NCBI RefSeq assembly: GCF_022654015.1
Contig: NZ_CP073063.1
Coordinates: 2,480,001-2,544,000 of the forward strand
Length of the DNA: 64,000 bases
Source: Brevundimonas diminuta
GTDB lineage: Bacteria > Pseudomonadota > Alphaproteobacteria > Caulobacterales > Caulobacteraceae
Direction: 5' to 3'
Each line of letters opens with the position of its first letter. Positions within the stretch are counted from its first letter, which is position 1. Below are positions 46,291 through 57,778 of the stretch, in pieces. The notes below the pieces were generated by a model. The model saw only the letters and a list, made by a program, of their open reading frames with translations. It had not been told where the DNA came from and made no database searches. Both the position numbers and the translations under genes were made by a program.

Positions 46291-47166
46291 TCAGGCCGCG
46301 AACCGCCCGCCGCGCTGGGCGTAGGCCTGGGTGCCGCGGGTGAACACCTGGTCTGTCGGCAGGACGGTTTCGATGGCGAGGTCGTCCTTGCCTTTCAGCG
46401 CCGCATAGACCGGCCCGAAATCCTTGAGCGTCTCGTCCTTCAGCGCTTCCAGGCTGTCGATGACGAAATAGACCTGCTGGAAATCGTCGATCCGGTACAG
46501 GGTCCGCATCACCCGCTCCAGGTCGAAACCCAGGCGGTTGGGCGACGGATCGTCCAGAGCAAAGACGCTTTCGGTCGCCGAGGAGACGATGCCGGCGCCA
46601 TAGATGCGAAGGCCGTCCCCCTCCTTCATCAGGCCGAACTCGACCGTGTACCAATATAGGCGCGCCAGGTTCGGCAGCATGCCCAGGCTGGCCGCCCGCT
46701 GCCCGCCCTTGCCATAGGCCTCCATATAGGCGGCGAAATCGGGGTCGGTCAGCATCGGCACGTGGCCGAAGACGTCGTGGAAGATGTCGGGTTCCTGCAG
46801 ATAATCCAGTTGGTCCGGCTTGCGGATGAACTGGCCCGAGACGAAGCGGCGGTTAGCCAGGTGGTCGAAGAAGACCTCGTCCGGCACCAGGCCGGGCACG
46901 CAGACCACGGTCCATCCCGTCAGCGCCTGAAGCTTGGGATTGATCACGTCGAAATCGGGAATGCCGCCGGCGTTCAGGTCCAGTGCATCCAGTCCCCGCA
47001 TGAAGGCGTCACAGGCGCGACCGGGCAGGATCTTCATCTGCCGGGCGTAAAGCGTGTCCCAGGTCTGATGCTCGACCTCGGTATAGGCGGCCCAGTTCTG
47101 GGGAATGGTCCAGTCGGCAGCCGCGCCCTCTGGCGGCTGTTCGAAGACGTGTTCGAAGTCGGACAT
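46291..47166 (-). CDS. phhA: Phenylalanine 4-monooxygenase
   Basis: 291 residues from the ATG at 47166. The iron site is HDVFGHVPML (two His) and the Glu of YWYTVEFGL; family segments PDFDVINPKLQALTGW and RRFVSGQFIRKPDQLDYLQEPDIFHD are intact. Converts phenylalanine to tyrosine using a pterin cofactor. No pterin-4a-carbinolamine dehydratase gene is adjacent. Convergent with the ast operon; stops are seven bases apart. Confidence 0.96.
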   Translation of the reverse strand: MSDFEHVFEQPPEGAAADWTIPQNWAAYTEVEHQTWDTLYARQMKILPGRACDAFMRGLDALDLNAGGIPDFDVINPKLQALTGWTVVCVPGLVPDEVFFDHLANRRFVSGQFIRKPDQLDYLQEPDIFHDVFGHVPMLTDPDFAAYMEAYGKGGQRAASLGMLPNLARLYWYTVEFGLMKEGDGLRIYGAGIVSSATESVFALDDPSPNRLGFDLERVMRTLYRIDDFQQVYFVIDSLEALKDETLKDFGPVYAALKGKDDLAIETVLPTDQVFTRGTQAYAQRGGRFAA

Positions 47167-47221
47167 GGCGTATTCCTCTTTTGCCGCCATCCTAGCCCGG
47201 AGCCGCCACGGCTTCCAACCG

Positions 47222-47530
47222 TCAGTGAAGACGTTCGTCCAGCGGAGCGTGGTGGCCCATGCCGTCGGTGGTGAACCACCGCTCGGCGTCATCGGGCAGC
47301 AGGACGGAATCGCCGTCTTCAAGAGCGCCCTCGGCGGCGTAGGCGACAAAGCCGCCATCCTCGCCCAGGGCGAAGACGCGGTAGAAGGGCTGGTCCGGTC
47401 TGACCAGGCCGCTTTCACCGGCCGGTCCCTCATAGGCGTGATCGACATCCATCACGACGCCACGAAAGGCGTCGTCGCGGTGGCGTACGATCTGGCCGAT
47501 GGCGAAACGTGCGGTCTGAATGCGGGTCAT
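47222..47530 (-). CDS. hspQ: Heat-shock protein HspQ
   Basis: 102 residues with the HspQ/YccV domain: FAIGQIVRHRDDAFRGVVMDVD, QPFYRVFA and YAAEGALE. In E. coli HspQ binds hemimethylated DNA (as YccV) and was later shown to be a Lon specificity-enhancing factor. It lies upstream of phhA on the same strand, separated by 55 bases. Divergent from the Ppx/GppA gene across 145 bases without clear motifs. Confidence 0.92.
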   Translation of the reverse strand: MTRIQTARFAIGQIVRHRDDAFRGVVMDVDHAYEGPAGESGLVRPDQPFYRVFALGEDGGFVAYAAEGALEDGDSVLLPDDAERWFTTDGMGHHAPLDERLH

Positions 47531-47675
47531 CGCGCTTCATACGATTCAGCGCATGACCCCAATGCCTGCCGGTCTGTTCATCTTCCTGACAGAATGGCTT
47601 GGCGCGGACGATCCTGGCGGGTTAGGCTGACCAGGACGGGCGCCGCTTTGGACCGCCCACAACGGATGACGGCCC

Positions 47676-48776
47676 ATGCCGGAGACCCACGGCGCGCCTC
47701 GACGGCGCGACGAGCGGTCCCAGCCTTCCCGTTCGCGGGATGCGTCGGGTCGAGATGCGCCGCTGTATGGCGCGCTCGATCTGGGGACCAACAATTGCCG
47801 GCTGCTGATCGCGCGGCCGTCACGCGAAGGCTTTCGCGTGGTCGACAGCTTCAGCCGCATCGTGCGGCTGGGCGAAGGGCTGTCGCGGACGGGCCTTCTG
47901 GACCCGCGCGCCATGGACCGGGCCTATGACGCCCTGGCCCTGTGCGCCGAGCGGATCGTGCGCAAGGGCGTCGATTCGGCGCGATTGAGCGCTGTCGCCA
48001 CCCAAGCCTGCCGGGCGGCCGAGAACGGCGCCGACTTCATCGACCGGGTGCGCAAGGGCACGGGGCTGCGCCTGCGGATCATCGATCCCGCCGAAGAAGC
48101 GCGTCTGGCGGTCGAGGGGTGCCTGAACCTGATCGACCCAAAGGCCGAGGCGGTGCTGGTCATCGATGTCGGCGGCGGCTCGACCGAGATGTCGTGGCTG
48201 AAGCGCAGCGGGACCGACTGGACGACCACCGCCTGGATGTCGGCGCCGGTGGGGGTCGTGACCCTGGCCGAGCGGCATCCCGAGCCGCCGAACTCCGGCG
48301 AGGCCTGGTACGAGGCCATGGTCGCCGACATGGGAGCGGCCATTGCAGCGGGCGGGATCGTCGACGAACCGATGCTGGAGCTGTTCCGGCAAAACCGGGC
48401 GCATCTGGTCGGCACCTCGGGCGCGATCACCAGCCTGGCGGGCATCCACCTGAATCTGCCGCGCTACAATCGCGACCGGGTCGATGGCTTGTGGATGACG
48501 CGCGCGGACTGCGAGGCGGCGGCGGATCGCCTGAAGGCGCTGGGGCCCGATGGGAGAGCGCGCGAGGCCTGCATCGGTCCCGATCGGGCGGATCTCGTTT
48601 TGGCGGGCGCCGCCATCCTGGAGGCGGTGCAGCGCGCCTGGCCGTCGGAACGGGTGCGGGTCGCGGACCGGGGCCTGCGTGAAGGCCTGCTGCTGCAACG
48701 GATGCGCGAAGACAAGAAGCCGCCGAGGGGACGGCGTCGTCGGCGCGGACGGGGGCGGCCGGCCCCCGTCGCCTGA
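47676..48776 (+). CDS. Ppx/GppA-family phosphatase
   Basis: 366 residues. The ASKHA ATPase fold shows in GALDLGTNNCRLLIA (phosphate 1), VIDVGGGSTEMSW (phosphate 2) and the conserved acid in EEARLAVEG. It is short, lacking the C-terminal HD-like domains of full Ppx, so it is like the short Ppx/GppA proteins beside FtsJ in many alphaproteobacteria. Cleaves polyphosphate or pppGpp. The very basic tail (RGRRRRRGRGR) is striking and may bind RNA or polyphosphate. The stop touches the stop of the convergent cyclophilin. Confidence 0.9.
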   Translation: MPETHGAPRRRDERSQPSRSRDASGRDAPLYGALDLGTNNCRLLIARPSREGFRVVDSFSRIVRLGEGLSRTGLLDPRAMDRAYDALALCAERIVRKGVDSARLSAVATQACRAAENGADFIDRVRKGTGLRLRIIDPAEEARLAVEGCLNLIDPKAEAVLVIDVGGGSTEMSWLKRSGTDWTTTAWMSAPVGVVTLAERHPEPPNSGEAWYEAMVADMGAAIAAGGIVDEPMLELFRQNRAHLVGTSGAITSLAGIHLNLPRYNRDRVDGLWMTRADCEAAADRLKALGPDGRAREACIGPDRADLVLAGAAILEAVQRAWPSERVRVADRGLREGLLLQRMREDKKPPRGRRRRRGRGRPAPVA

Positions 48777-49652
48777 TCAGGCGGCGGGCGTGACGCGCAC
48801 CGGCAGTTCGATGTCGCACACCGAGAAATCCGCGCCGCGCGCCTGACGCGCCTGCTGCGCCAGGGTCTGGAAGGTGGCGGAGTTGGTGTTGAGGACGGCG
48901 GCCGTCGGACGTTCGGCGGCGAGCAGATCCGACGCCACGCGGACGCGAGTCATCTGATCCGGTCCCTGAACCAGACCATCCGGCGTGTCGCTGGCCTTCA
49001 GGTATCGCACGACGTCCAGGCCGGACACGACCCGACCCCAGACGGTGTAGCGCTTGTCCAGAGCCGGATAGGCCTGACGCATCAAAAAGAACTGGCTGTT
49101 GGCGGTGTCGTTGCCCTCGTCACGCGCCATGCCCGCGACACCCGGACAATACAGGGCCCAACCGTGGACCTTCTTGTCGCTGGTGCCGGACATCAGGGCG
49201 TCGGGCTGGGTCTGGACCGGGATGGAATCGACGAAGCCGACCAGGGCGCCGACCGGGGCCGCGACCGGGGTGAAGGCCATGTCCGCCCCACGGCGGAAGG
49301 TGAACTCGGCCTTCAGGTCGGGATACCAGCTCTGCCCCTCGCCCGTGCCCAGCGGATCGCCGGTCTGGGCCATGAACCAGTCGATCACCCGGTGCCAGAC
49401 CAGGTTGTCGAAGAAGCCGCGCGACGCCAGAAGCTTGATGCGTTCGACATGGGCGGGCGCGAGCTCGGGCGCCAGTTCGACCAGCACCCGCCCCTTGTTG
49501 GTGTCGATGACCAGCAGGTTCTCGGGCGCGATCGTGCGCCATTCGCCGGGCGGCGGCGGGGGCGCGGGAACGGCGGTCGCGTCTTGCGCCAGGGCGGCGC
49601 CCGCCGTCGCGGCCAGCACGGCCGCCGCCATCGCCATCGTTCGTATCGTCAT
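48777..49652 (-). CDS. Secreted cyclophilin-type peptidyl-prolyl isomerase (copy 1)
   Basis: 291 residues. A signal peptide ends near AGAALAQ. The cyclophilin core (about 45-250) has WHRVIDWFMAQTGD with catalytic Arg, NSANSQFFLM and YTVWGRVVSGLDVV. An insertion of about 50 residues (roughly 125-175) with PVQTQPDALM and CPGVAGMAR exceeds standard cyclophilins. It would act in the periplasm. The next gene upstream is a clear paralogue with the same insertion. Converges with Ppx/GppA. Confidence 0.92.
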   Translation of the reverse strand: MTIRTMAMAAAVLAATAGAALAQDATAVPAPPPPPGEWRTIAPENLLVIDTNKGRVLVELAPELAPAHVERIKLLASRGFFDNLVWHRVIDWFMAQTGDPLGTGEGQSWYPDLKAEFTFRRGADMAFTPVAAPVGALVGFVDSIPVQTQPDALMSGTSDKKVHGWALYCPGVAGMARDEGNDTANSQFFLMRQAYPALDKRYTVWGRVVSGLDVVRYLKASDTPDGLVQGPDQMTRVRVASDLLAAERPTAAVLNTNSATFQTLAQQARQARGADFSVCDIELPVRVTPAA

Positions 49653-49678
49653 CGTCCCCTCCCCCGTTTGCGAAAGCC

Positions 49679-50542
49679 TCAGCCGCCCGTCACTTCGGCG
49701 ACCGGCTGAATATCGCAGACGCTGAAGGCCGCGCCGCGCGCGGCGCGCGCCGCAGCGATCCGTTCGGCAAAGGCGGCGCTGCCGGCGTTCAGGACGCGCA
49801 CCGTCGGACGCTCGGCTTCGGGCAGGGCCGAAGCCATGCGGACGCGGGTCATGGTGTCGGGATCGGTCACCTTGCCGTCCTCGGCGTCCGAACCTTTCTT
49901 CAGCTTGCCGACCACGTCCAGGCCGGACACCACGCGGCCGAAGGCGGTGTAGATGCCGTCCAGCTGTTCGCGCGCGCCCATCATCAGGAAGAACTGGCTG
50001 TTGGCGCTGTCGGGCGAACCCGAGCGGGCCATGCCCAGCACGCCGGGACAGAACAGGCCGTGGGCATCGACCTTGAAGTCGGCGGTGACCATCATCTGGG
50101 CGTCGGGCTGGGTCTGGACCGGCAGATCGCCGACCAGGCCGCGCACGCCCGCGCCCACGCTCGGCACCGCGACGAAGCCGGCGTCTCGACCGCGACGGAA
50201 GCTGAACTCGGCCTTCAGGTCCGGCAGCTCGCTGCCGCCCTCGCCCGTCCCCTTCGGATCGCCGGTTTGCGCCATGAAATCAGGGATGACGCGGTGGAAC
50301 TTCAGACCGTCATAGAAGCCCTGGTTTGCCAGGGTGCGGATGCGTTCCGCATGATTGGGCGCGGCGACGGGGATAAGCTCGACCAGCACACGGCCCTTGG
50401 AGGTATCGATAACCAGCAGGTTTTCCGGCGCAATGGTCCGCCAGTCGGACGCCGCCGGCGCCGTCTGCGCCACAGCCGGGGCCTGGGCCGCGCCAGCCGC
50501 GAGAAGAGCGGCGACGGTCGCTGCGATGATGGCCTTACGCAT
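49679..50542 (-). CDS. Secreted cyclophilin-type peptidyl-prolyl isomerase (copy 2)
   Basis: 287 residues with a signal peptide ending near PAVAQ. FHRVIPDFMAQTGD carries the catalytic Arg, followed by a 50-residue insertion (VGDLPVQTQPDAQM, CPGVLGMAR) and NSANSQFFLM. It parallels copy 1 throughout, including DWRTIAPENLLVIDT and the C-terminal FSVCDI, so the pair comes from a tandem duplication. Both lie downstream of coaD on the same strand, with 13 and 26 bases between genes, and probably share its message. Confidence 0.92.
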   Translation of the reverse strand: MRKAIIAATVAALLAAGAAQAPAVAQTAPAASDWRTIAPENLLVIDTSKGRVLVELIPVAAPNHAERIRTLANQGFYDGLKFHRVIPDFMAQTGDPKGTGEGGSELPDLKAEFSFRRGRDAGFVAVPSVGAGVRGLVGDLPVQTQPDAQMMVTADFKVDAHGLFCPGVLGMARSGSPDSANSQFFLMMGAREQLDGIYTAFGRVVSGLDVVGKLKKGSDAEDGKVTDPDTMTRVRMASALPEAERPTVRVLNAGSAAFAERIAAARAARGAAFSVCDIQPVAEVTGG

Positions 50543-50555
50543 GGTCTTGTCTACC

Positions 50556-51041
50556 CTAACCGTTCTTGACCTTGGCCCGCACGCGCTCGGCGATGGCGGG
50601 GCTGACGAAACTGTCGATCGCGCCGTCCAGTCGGGCGATCTCCTTGACGAGCCGCGAGGCGATCGCCTGATGGCGCGGATCGGCCATCAGGAATACGGTC
50701 TCGATGTCCTGATTGAGGCGCTGGTTCATGGCCGTCATCTGGAACTCGTATTCGAAGTCGGCGACGGCGCGCAGCCCCCGAATGATGACGCTGGCGTCCA
50801 GCTCTTCGGCGAAATGCATCAGCAGGGTCGAAAACGGCTGGACCACGATGTCGCCGCCAAGGGGGGCCATCTCGGCCCTCAGCATCTCGACCCGTTCGGC
50901 GGTCGAGAACAGCGGCCCCTTGTCATCGTTCTGGGCCACGCCGATGACCAGTCGGTCCACCAGCTTCAGCGCGCGCTTGATGATGTCGGTATGCCCGTTC
51001 GTCACCGGGTCGAAGGTGCCCGGATAAAGTCCGATGCGCAT
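50556..51041 (-). CDS. coaD: Phosphopantetheine adenylyltransferase
   Basis: 161 residues. GLYPGTFDPVTNGHTDI holds the T/HxGH nucleotide-binding motif and RGLRAVADFEYEFQMTAMN the substrate site. Makes dephospho-CoA from phosphopantetheine and ATP, the penultimate step of CoA synthesis. Followed by the two periplasmic cyclophilins; gyrA and an aminotransferase are upstream on the same strand, an order seen in related genomes. Confidence 0.97.
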   Translation of the reverse strand: MRIGLYPGTFDPVTNGHTDIIKRALKLVDRLVIGVAQNDDKGPLFSTAERVEMLRAEMAPLGGDIVVQPFSTLLMHFAEELDASVIIRGLRAVADFEYEFQMTAMNQRLNQDIETVFLMADPRHQAIASRLVKEIARLDGAIDSFVSPAIAERVRAKVKNG

Positions 51042-51094
51042 GCGTGTCTCCCCGGCCTGTCGCGTGGCGTCAGCGTCGTTTAGCAGGTGCGAAA

Positions 51095-51934
51095 TCAGCG
51101 GCCTAGCCGGCTGACGCCTTCGTCATCGTCATGATCCAAGATGGGCTGGGCTGCCTGGACGCTCCAGGCCGCTTCGACCTTGGCGAGCAGGGCCGGGTCA
51201 TTGGCGAACGAGACGTCGTCAATGGCGGTGATCGGACAGGCTGGCGTGGCGCTATTGCACAGGAAGGCGCCGTCGAAGGCGCCGACCTCGTCGAGACAGA
51301 TCGGTCGCGTTTCACTGGTCATTCCGACCTGGGGCAGTCCGCGCATGATCAAGGCCTGGGTCACGCCCGCCAGCATCGGGGCCTGGGGCCAGACGATCCG
51401 GTCGCCCTTGACAAAGCCGATGTTCCACAGCGTGCCTTCGGTGACCCGCCCTTCGCCATCGACAAACAGGGCGTCGTCAAAGCCGGCGGCGCGCGCGGCG
51501 CGGCGGGCTCGGACCAGGCCGAAGGTGGCGAGATGCTTCAGATGCGGCGCTTCGCGTTCGTAGGGCACGGCGGTGACCCGCACCCGGTTCGCCAGCGGCG
51601 GCGGCGCAGGGAAGACACTGGTCATCACCTTGGGTCGGCCGACGAAGGCTGGGTCGCGATGGCCGATCTCGGACGAGAACAGGCTGACGCGCAGCCAGCA
51701 GGCCTCACGACCGGCGACGGCCAGCGCCATCAGACGCCGGAAATCGACCTCACCGGGGCTTTCGCCGAACAGTTCGAGGGCGGCCTGCTCCAGACGGGCG
51801 AGGTGGAGATCGAGGCCGCGCGCGGCGCCGTTCTCGACGCGGAAGGAAGTGTAGGCGCCGTAGTTGACCACGGCCTGATGCGCCAGGTCGTCAGGCGTGG
51901 CGGGAAGGCCGTCGATCAGAATCGTCGCGATCAA
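51095..51934 (-). CDS. Class IV (fold-type IV) PLP aminotransferase
   Basis: 279 residues from a TTG at 51934 with a strong AGGAGG five bases upstream; longer starts would run into gyrA. The fold-type IV features are the YGAYTSFRVENGAARGLDLHLARL opening, the PLP-lysine in HLKHLATFG, and EGRVTEGTLWNIGFV. Members include branched-chain aminotransferase, D-amino-acid transaminase and aminodeoxychorismate lyase; this one is not close enough to any to name. It starts 34 bases after the gyrA stop. Confidence 0.85.
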   Translation of the reverse strand: MIATILIDGLPATPDDLAHQAVVNYGAYTSFRVENGAARGLDLHLARLEQAALELFGESPGEVDFRRLMALAVAGREACWLRVSLFSSEIGHRDPAFVGRPKVMTSVFPAPPPLANRVRVTAVPYEREAPHLKHLATFGLVRARRAARAAGFDDALFVDGEGRVTEGTLWNIGFVKGDRIVWPQAPMLAGVTQALIMRGLPQVGMTSETRPICLDEVGAFDGAFLCNSATPACPITAIDDVSFANDPALLAKVEAAWSVQAAQPILDHDDDEGVSRLGR

Positions 51935-51968
51935 ACGACCCTCCTTTTGCCCGCTGGGCGAAGGCGGA

Positions 51969-54746
<2,778 letters not shown>

Positions 54747-54868
54747 TGAAGCGTGGCTTTATGCGGCCGGAATCGGAACGTGATCCGCTGTGACGATTTC
54801 TAGCATTCCAGGGCCTCGGTGGCAAAGCGACGTCGCCGTGAAAGCCCGTCTCTGAAAGGACTTTCGAC

Positions 54869-55444
54869 ATGCGCGCCACCCGCCTCGCCGCCGCCCTTCT
54901 CCTCGCCTCCCCCTTGGCCCTGACCACCGCCTGCGCCGCGACCGGAAACGCGCCCCAGGCGGCCGTCGAACGCGCGCCGGTCGGCGCGACGGGACAGGCC
55001 GTTCTGATCAACGCCTCGGGCGCCAATATCGGCCGCGTCGACCTGCGTCAGGGACCGACGGGCCTGCTGATGAAGCTCGAGGCTTCTGGCCTGACGCCCG
55101 GATGGCACGGCATCCACATCCATGCGACCGGCGAATGCGCCGCCCCCTTCACCTCGTCCGGCGCCCACATCAACCACGGCGAGCCCAAGGCCCCGCACGG
55201 TCTGTTGAACGCCGCCGGGCCGGACGACGGCGACCTGCCCAACGTCTGGGCCGGTGCGGACGGCAAGGTGAACGCCGAACTGTTCACGACCCGCGCCCGG
55301 ATCTCGTCCGAAGGCCCCGGCCAATGGCTGTGGGACGCCGACGGCTCGGCCATCATCATCCACGCCAACCCCGACGATCACTCGACCCAGCCCATCGGCG
55401 GCGCGGGCGACCGGGTGGCCTGCGCGGCGCTCAGCGCTAGCTGA
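54869..55444 (+). CDS. sodC: Cu/Zn superoxide dismutase with an altered zinc ligand
   Basis: 191 residues with a signal peptide; Cys22 in TTAC-A suggests a lipoprotein. Copper ligands His83, His85 (HIHATG), bridging His100 (GAHIN) and His165 (IIHAN) are present, as are disulphide Cys90/Cys185 and active-site Arg182. For zinc, His110 and Asp122 (GDLPN) are present, but the ligand usually in 'GPHAGDLPN' is Asp119 (GPDDGDLPN). It removes superoxide in the periplasm. The change may weaken zinc binding or Asp may still coordinate. GAAAGG precedes the ATG. Confidence 0.9.
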   Translation: MRATRLAAALLLASPLALTTACAATGNAPQAAVERAPVGATGQAVLINASGANIGRVDLRQGPTGLLMKLEASGLTPGWHGIHIHATGECAAPFTSSGAHINHGEPKAPHGLLNAAGPDDGDLPNVWAGADGKVNAELFTTRARISSEGPGQWLWDADGSAIIIHANPDDHSTQPIGGAGDRVACAALSAS

Positions 55445-55468
55445 GCTTCTCTCCGAAACGGAAAGTGG

Positions 55469-55500
55469 CCCGCTGGACAGCGTTCAGCGGGTCTCTTTTT
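55469..55500 (+). terminator. Intrinsic terminator of sodC
   Basis: CCCGCTG (55469-55475) and CAGCGGG (55485-55491) form a 7-bp stem followed on the plus strand by TCTCTTTTT. The stem and U tract cover the last codons and stop of the convergent DUF1003 gene, so that coding end is under two constraints. Confidence 0.75.
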
Positions 55501-56017
55501 GCGCGAGCAGATGGCGGATCAGTTCGGTCTGCTCCTCTTGCCGTGCGGTCAGGTGTTCGACCTTTTCCAGCAGGGCCATGATCTCGATCTCGGCCTTCAG
55601 ATTGACCTGATAGTCGTTGCCCGCATCCAGCCGATCCTTCGCGGCCTGGCGGTTCTGGCTCATCATGATGACCGGCGCCTGGATCGCCGCCAGCATCGAC
55701 AGGACCAGGTTCAGGAAGATGAAGGGATAGGGGTCGAAGGCCTCCTTGCGCAGCAACAGGTTCAGCCCGGTCCAGATCGCCAGGAAGACGCCGAATGCGA
55801 TGATGAACGGCCACGAACCGCCGAAGGCCGCAACCCGATCGGCCAGCCGCTCTCCAAAGGTCTGACGGTCGTCGAAGGTCTCGTTGATGTCTTCGGAAAC
55901 GGGGCGACGATCGGCGGTGCTCTGAACGACGACGGCTTCGTTCGCCGCAAGATCGTGCTTCGCCTTGCCCAGCCAGCGGCGGGAGACGTGGTCGGCGTCG
56001 AGCGGGGCGTGATGCAT
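55484..56017 (-). CDS. DUF1003-family membrane protein
   Basis: 177 residues with two hydrophobic segments (about 68-88 and 98-120). The signature FGGSWPFIIAFGVFLAIWTGLN, followed by FDPYPFIFLNLVLSMLAAIQAPVIMMSQNRQ, is diagnostic for DUF1003, a family of predicted membrane proteins of unknown role. The C-terminus is a coiled coil with acidic repeats. Its 3' end overlaps the sodC terminator. The EamA gene upstream on the same strand is 29 bases away. Confidence 0.88.
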   Translation of the reverse strand: MHHAPLDADHVSRRWLGKAKHDLAANEAVVVQSTADRRPVSEDINETFDDRQTFGERLADRVAAFGGSWPFIIAFGVFLAIWTGLNLLLRKEAFDPYPFIFLNLVLSMLAAIQAPVIMMSQNRQAAKDRLDAGNDYQVNLKAEIEIMALLEKVEHLTARQEEQTELIRHLLAQKETR

Positions 56018-56046
56018 GACGGGCTCCTGAAACGATCAGGAACAGA

Positions 56047-56985
56047 TCAAGCCTTGGCGGCCCCCGCGCGCAAGCCCCGTTCGGCGAGCGCCACCAGGGC
56101 CACCCCGCCCATGGTGATGGCCGATCCCGTCAGAATCTGCGGCGTCAGGATGTCGCCCATGAAGCTCCAGCCGATGAACATCGACACCACCGGCGTGACC
56201 AGCAGATAGGGCGTCACCCGCCCCGCCTCGCGCCGCTGGACCAGCCAGAACAGCAGGGTGGTCGCCAGCACGGACGATACCACGCCCGCCCACAGCAACG
56301 AGGCCCAAACCATGGGCGTGGCGCGCTTCACCGCCTCCCACTGGCCATGCTCGAACACCGCCGAGCCGAAGGCCATGACGGGAAAGGCGCCCAGGGCCAG
56401 CAGACCCTGCATCTTCAGTGGCGGGATGGAGGTGGTGCGACGCGCCACCACCGTGGTCACACCCCAGGCGGCGCCGGCCGCGATGGCGACCAGAATGGCC
56501 TTCCAGTCCTGCAAGGCGTGGGCGTCCAGCGTCATCCAGGCCACGCCGACGAAGGCCACGCCCATGCCGACCAAGGCCGCTTTGGACAGCCGCTCGCCCA
56601 GGATCAGGAAGGCGAACAGGGTGGTGAAGGGGATCCACAGTTGGTTGGCCACCGTCACCGGGCTGACGTCCGTCGCGAGCCAGTAGGCGGTATAGGCTAG
56701 GCCGTACTGGATCGGCCCGCCGATAATGACGATCAGCATCAGGCTCTTCCAGTCCGGGAAGGGCGGCCGCACGAAGGCGATCAGACAGGCGGTGGCGATG
56801 CCGAACCGGATGGCGCCGACCAGCAGCGGCGACAACTCCTGCGTCGCCAGCTTGGCCCCGGCGTTGTTGACGCCCCAAACGACGATGATCGCCACAATGG
56901 CGGCGATCTCCAGCCCCGTCAGGGCGTGAGGCCTCTTGGGCAGGGGCGCGGGCGCAGGCGCGACTTCGGAACGGACATCGGTCAT
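56047..56985 (-). CDS. EamA-family (DMT superfamily) transporter
   Basis: 312 residues with ten hydrophobic segments in two EamA repeats (about 25-155 and 165-300). Opening IAAIVAIIVVWGVNNAGAKLATQELSPLL and the VTPVVSMFIGWSFMGDIL turn near the end are typical. Related proteins export amino acids or other small molecules; no specificity can be read. It precedes the DUF1003 gene on the same strand and is not obviously linked to ssb upstream. Confidence 0.88.
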   Translation of the reverse strand: MTDVRSEVAPAPAPLPKRPHALTGLEIAAIVAIIVVWGVNNAGAKLATQELSPLLVGAIRFGIATACLIAFVRPPFPDWKSLMLIVIIGGPIQYGLAYTAYWLATDVSPVTVANQLWIPFTTLFAFLILGERLSKAALVGMGVAFVGVAWMTLDAHALQDWKAILVAIAAGAAWGVTTVVARRTTSIPPLKMQGLLALGAFPVMAFGSAVFEHGQWEAVKRATPMVWASLLWAGVVSSVLATTLLFWLVQRREAGRVTPYLLVTPVVSMFIGWSFMGDILTPQILTGSAITMGGVALVALAERGLRAGAAKA

Positions 56986-57100
56986 GACCGCCCTATCGCA
57001 CGACGCACCCGCCGCGTCGGCTCACTTTGGATGACCCGAGGTTTCGCACTTAGAAATCCGGCTTGGCCACCGCTCGCACCGATCGCCAAGTCAGACTGCC

Positions 57101-57610
57101 TCAGAACGGGATGTCGTCGTTCAGGTCGTAGCTTTCCTTGGGGCCGCTCGGCTTGTTGGCGCCGCCGGTGGAGAAGCCCGAGGAATAGTCGTCATCGCCG
57201 CGACCACCGCCGTAACCACCACCGCCGCCGTATCCACCGCCCGACGAGCCGCCTTCCGAACGGCCGCCCAGCATGGTCAGTTCACCCTTGAAGCGGCTGA
57301 CCACGATCTCGGTCGAATATTTCTCGACGCCCTGCTGGTCGGTCCATTTGCGGGTCTGGAGCGCGCCCTCGATGTAGACGGTCGAGCCCTTCTTCACATA
57401 GTTCTCGACCACCTTGACGATGTTGTCGTTGAAGATGACGACCCGGTGCCACTCGGTCTTTTCCTTGCGCTCGCCCGAGGACTTGTCGCGCCAGGTTTCC
57501 GAGGTGGCGATGGACAGGTTGGCGATGCGATCGCCGTTCGGCATGGAGCGGATCTCGGGATCGCGCCCCAGATTGCCGACCAGAATGACCTTATTGACGC
57601 TGCCCGCCAT
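57101..57610 (-). CDS. ssb: Single-stranded DNA-binding protein
   Basis: 169 residues. The OB fold (residues 4-110) starts [16 protein letters not shown] and has TEWHRVVIF and [15 protein letters not shown] glycine-rich linker ([13 protein letters not shown]) leads to the acidic tip YDLNDDIPF, which contacts repair and replication partners. Binds exposed single strands in replication, repair and recombination. Start at 57610 follows a good purine-rich site. No neighbour with obvious link. Confidence 0.97.
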   Translation of the reverse strand: MAGSVNKVILVGNLGRDPEIRSMPNGDRIANLSIATSETWRDKSSGERKEKTEWHRVVIFNDNIVKVVENYVKKGSTVYIEGALQTRKWTDQQGVEKYSTEIVVSRFKGELTMLGGRSEGGSSGGGYGGGGGYGGGRGDDDYSSGFSTGGANKPSGPKESYDLNDDIPF

Positions 57611-57778
57611 GGAAACTTCCTTCTCGTGTGAGGCGGCGACGACTTCGCCCGCCCCGTCAATTCAGTCCGATGTCTGACCGGGGCGACGGCTCATCGCCAG
57701 CCCTTTCGACAGCAAACCCGCCAAATCAGTGGATAAGCGTTAACCGAATGTTCCACCTTTGTTCTATCCTCGCAAGCC

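Noticed and set aside
57062..57090. Six-base dyad downstream of ssb
   Set aside because: Short stem with a 17-base loop and no clear T tract; not a convincing terminator.
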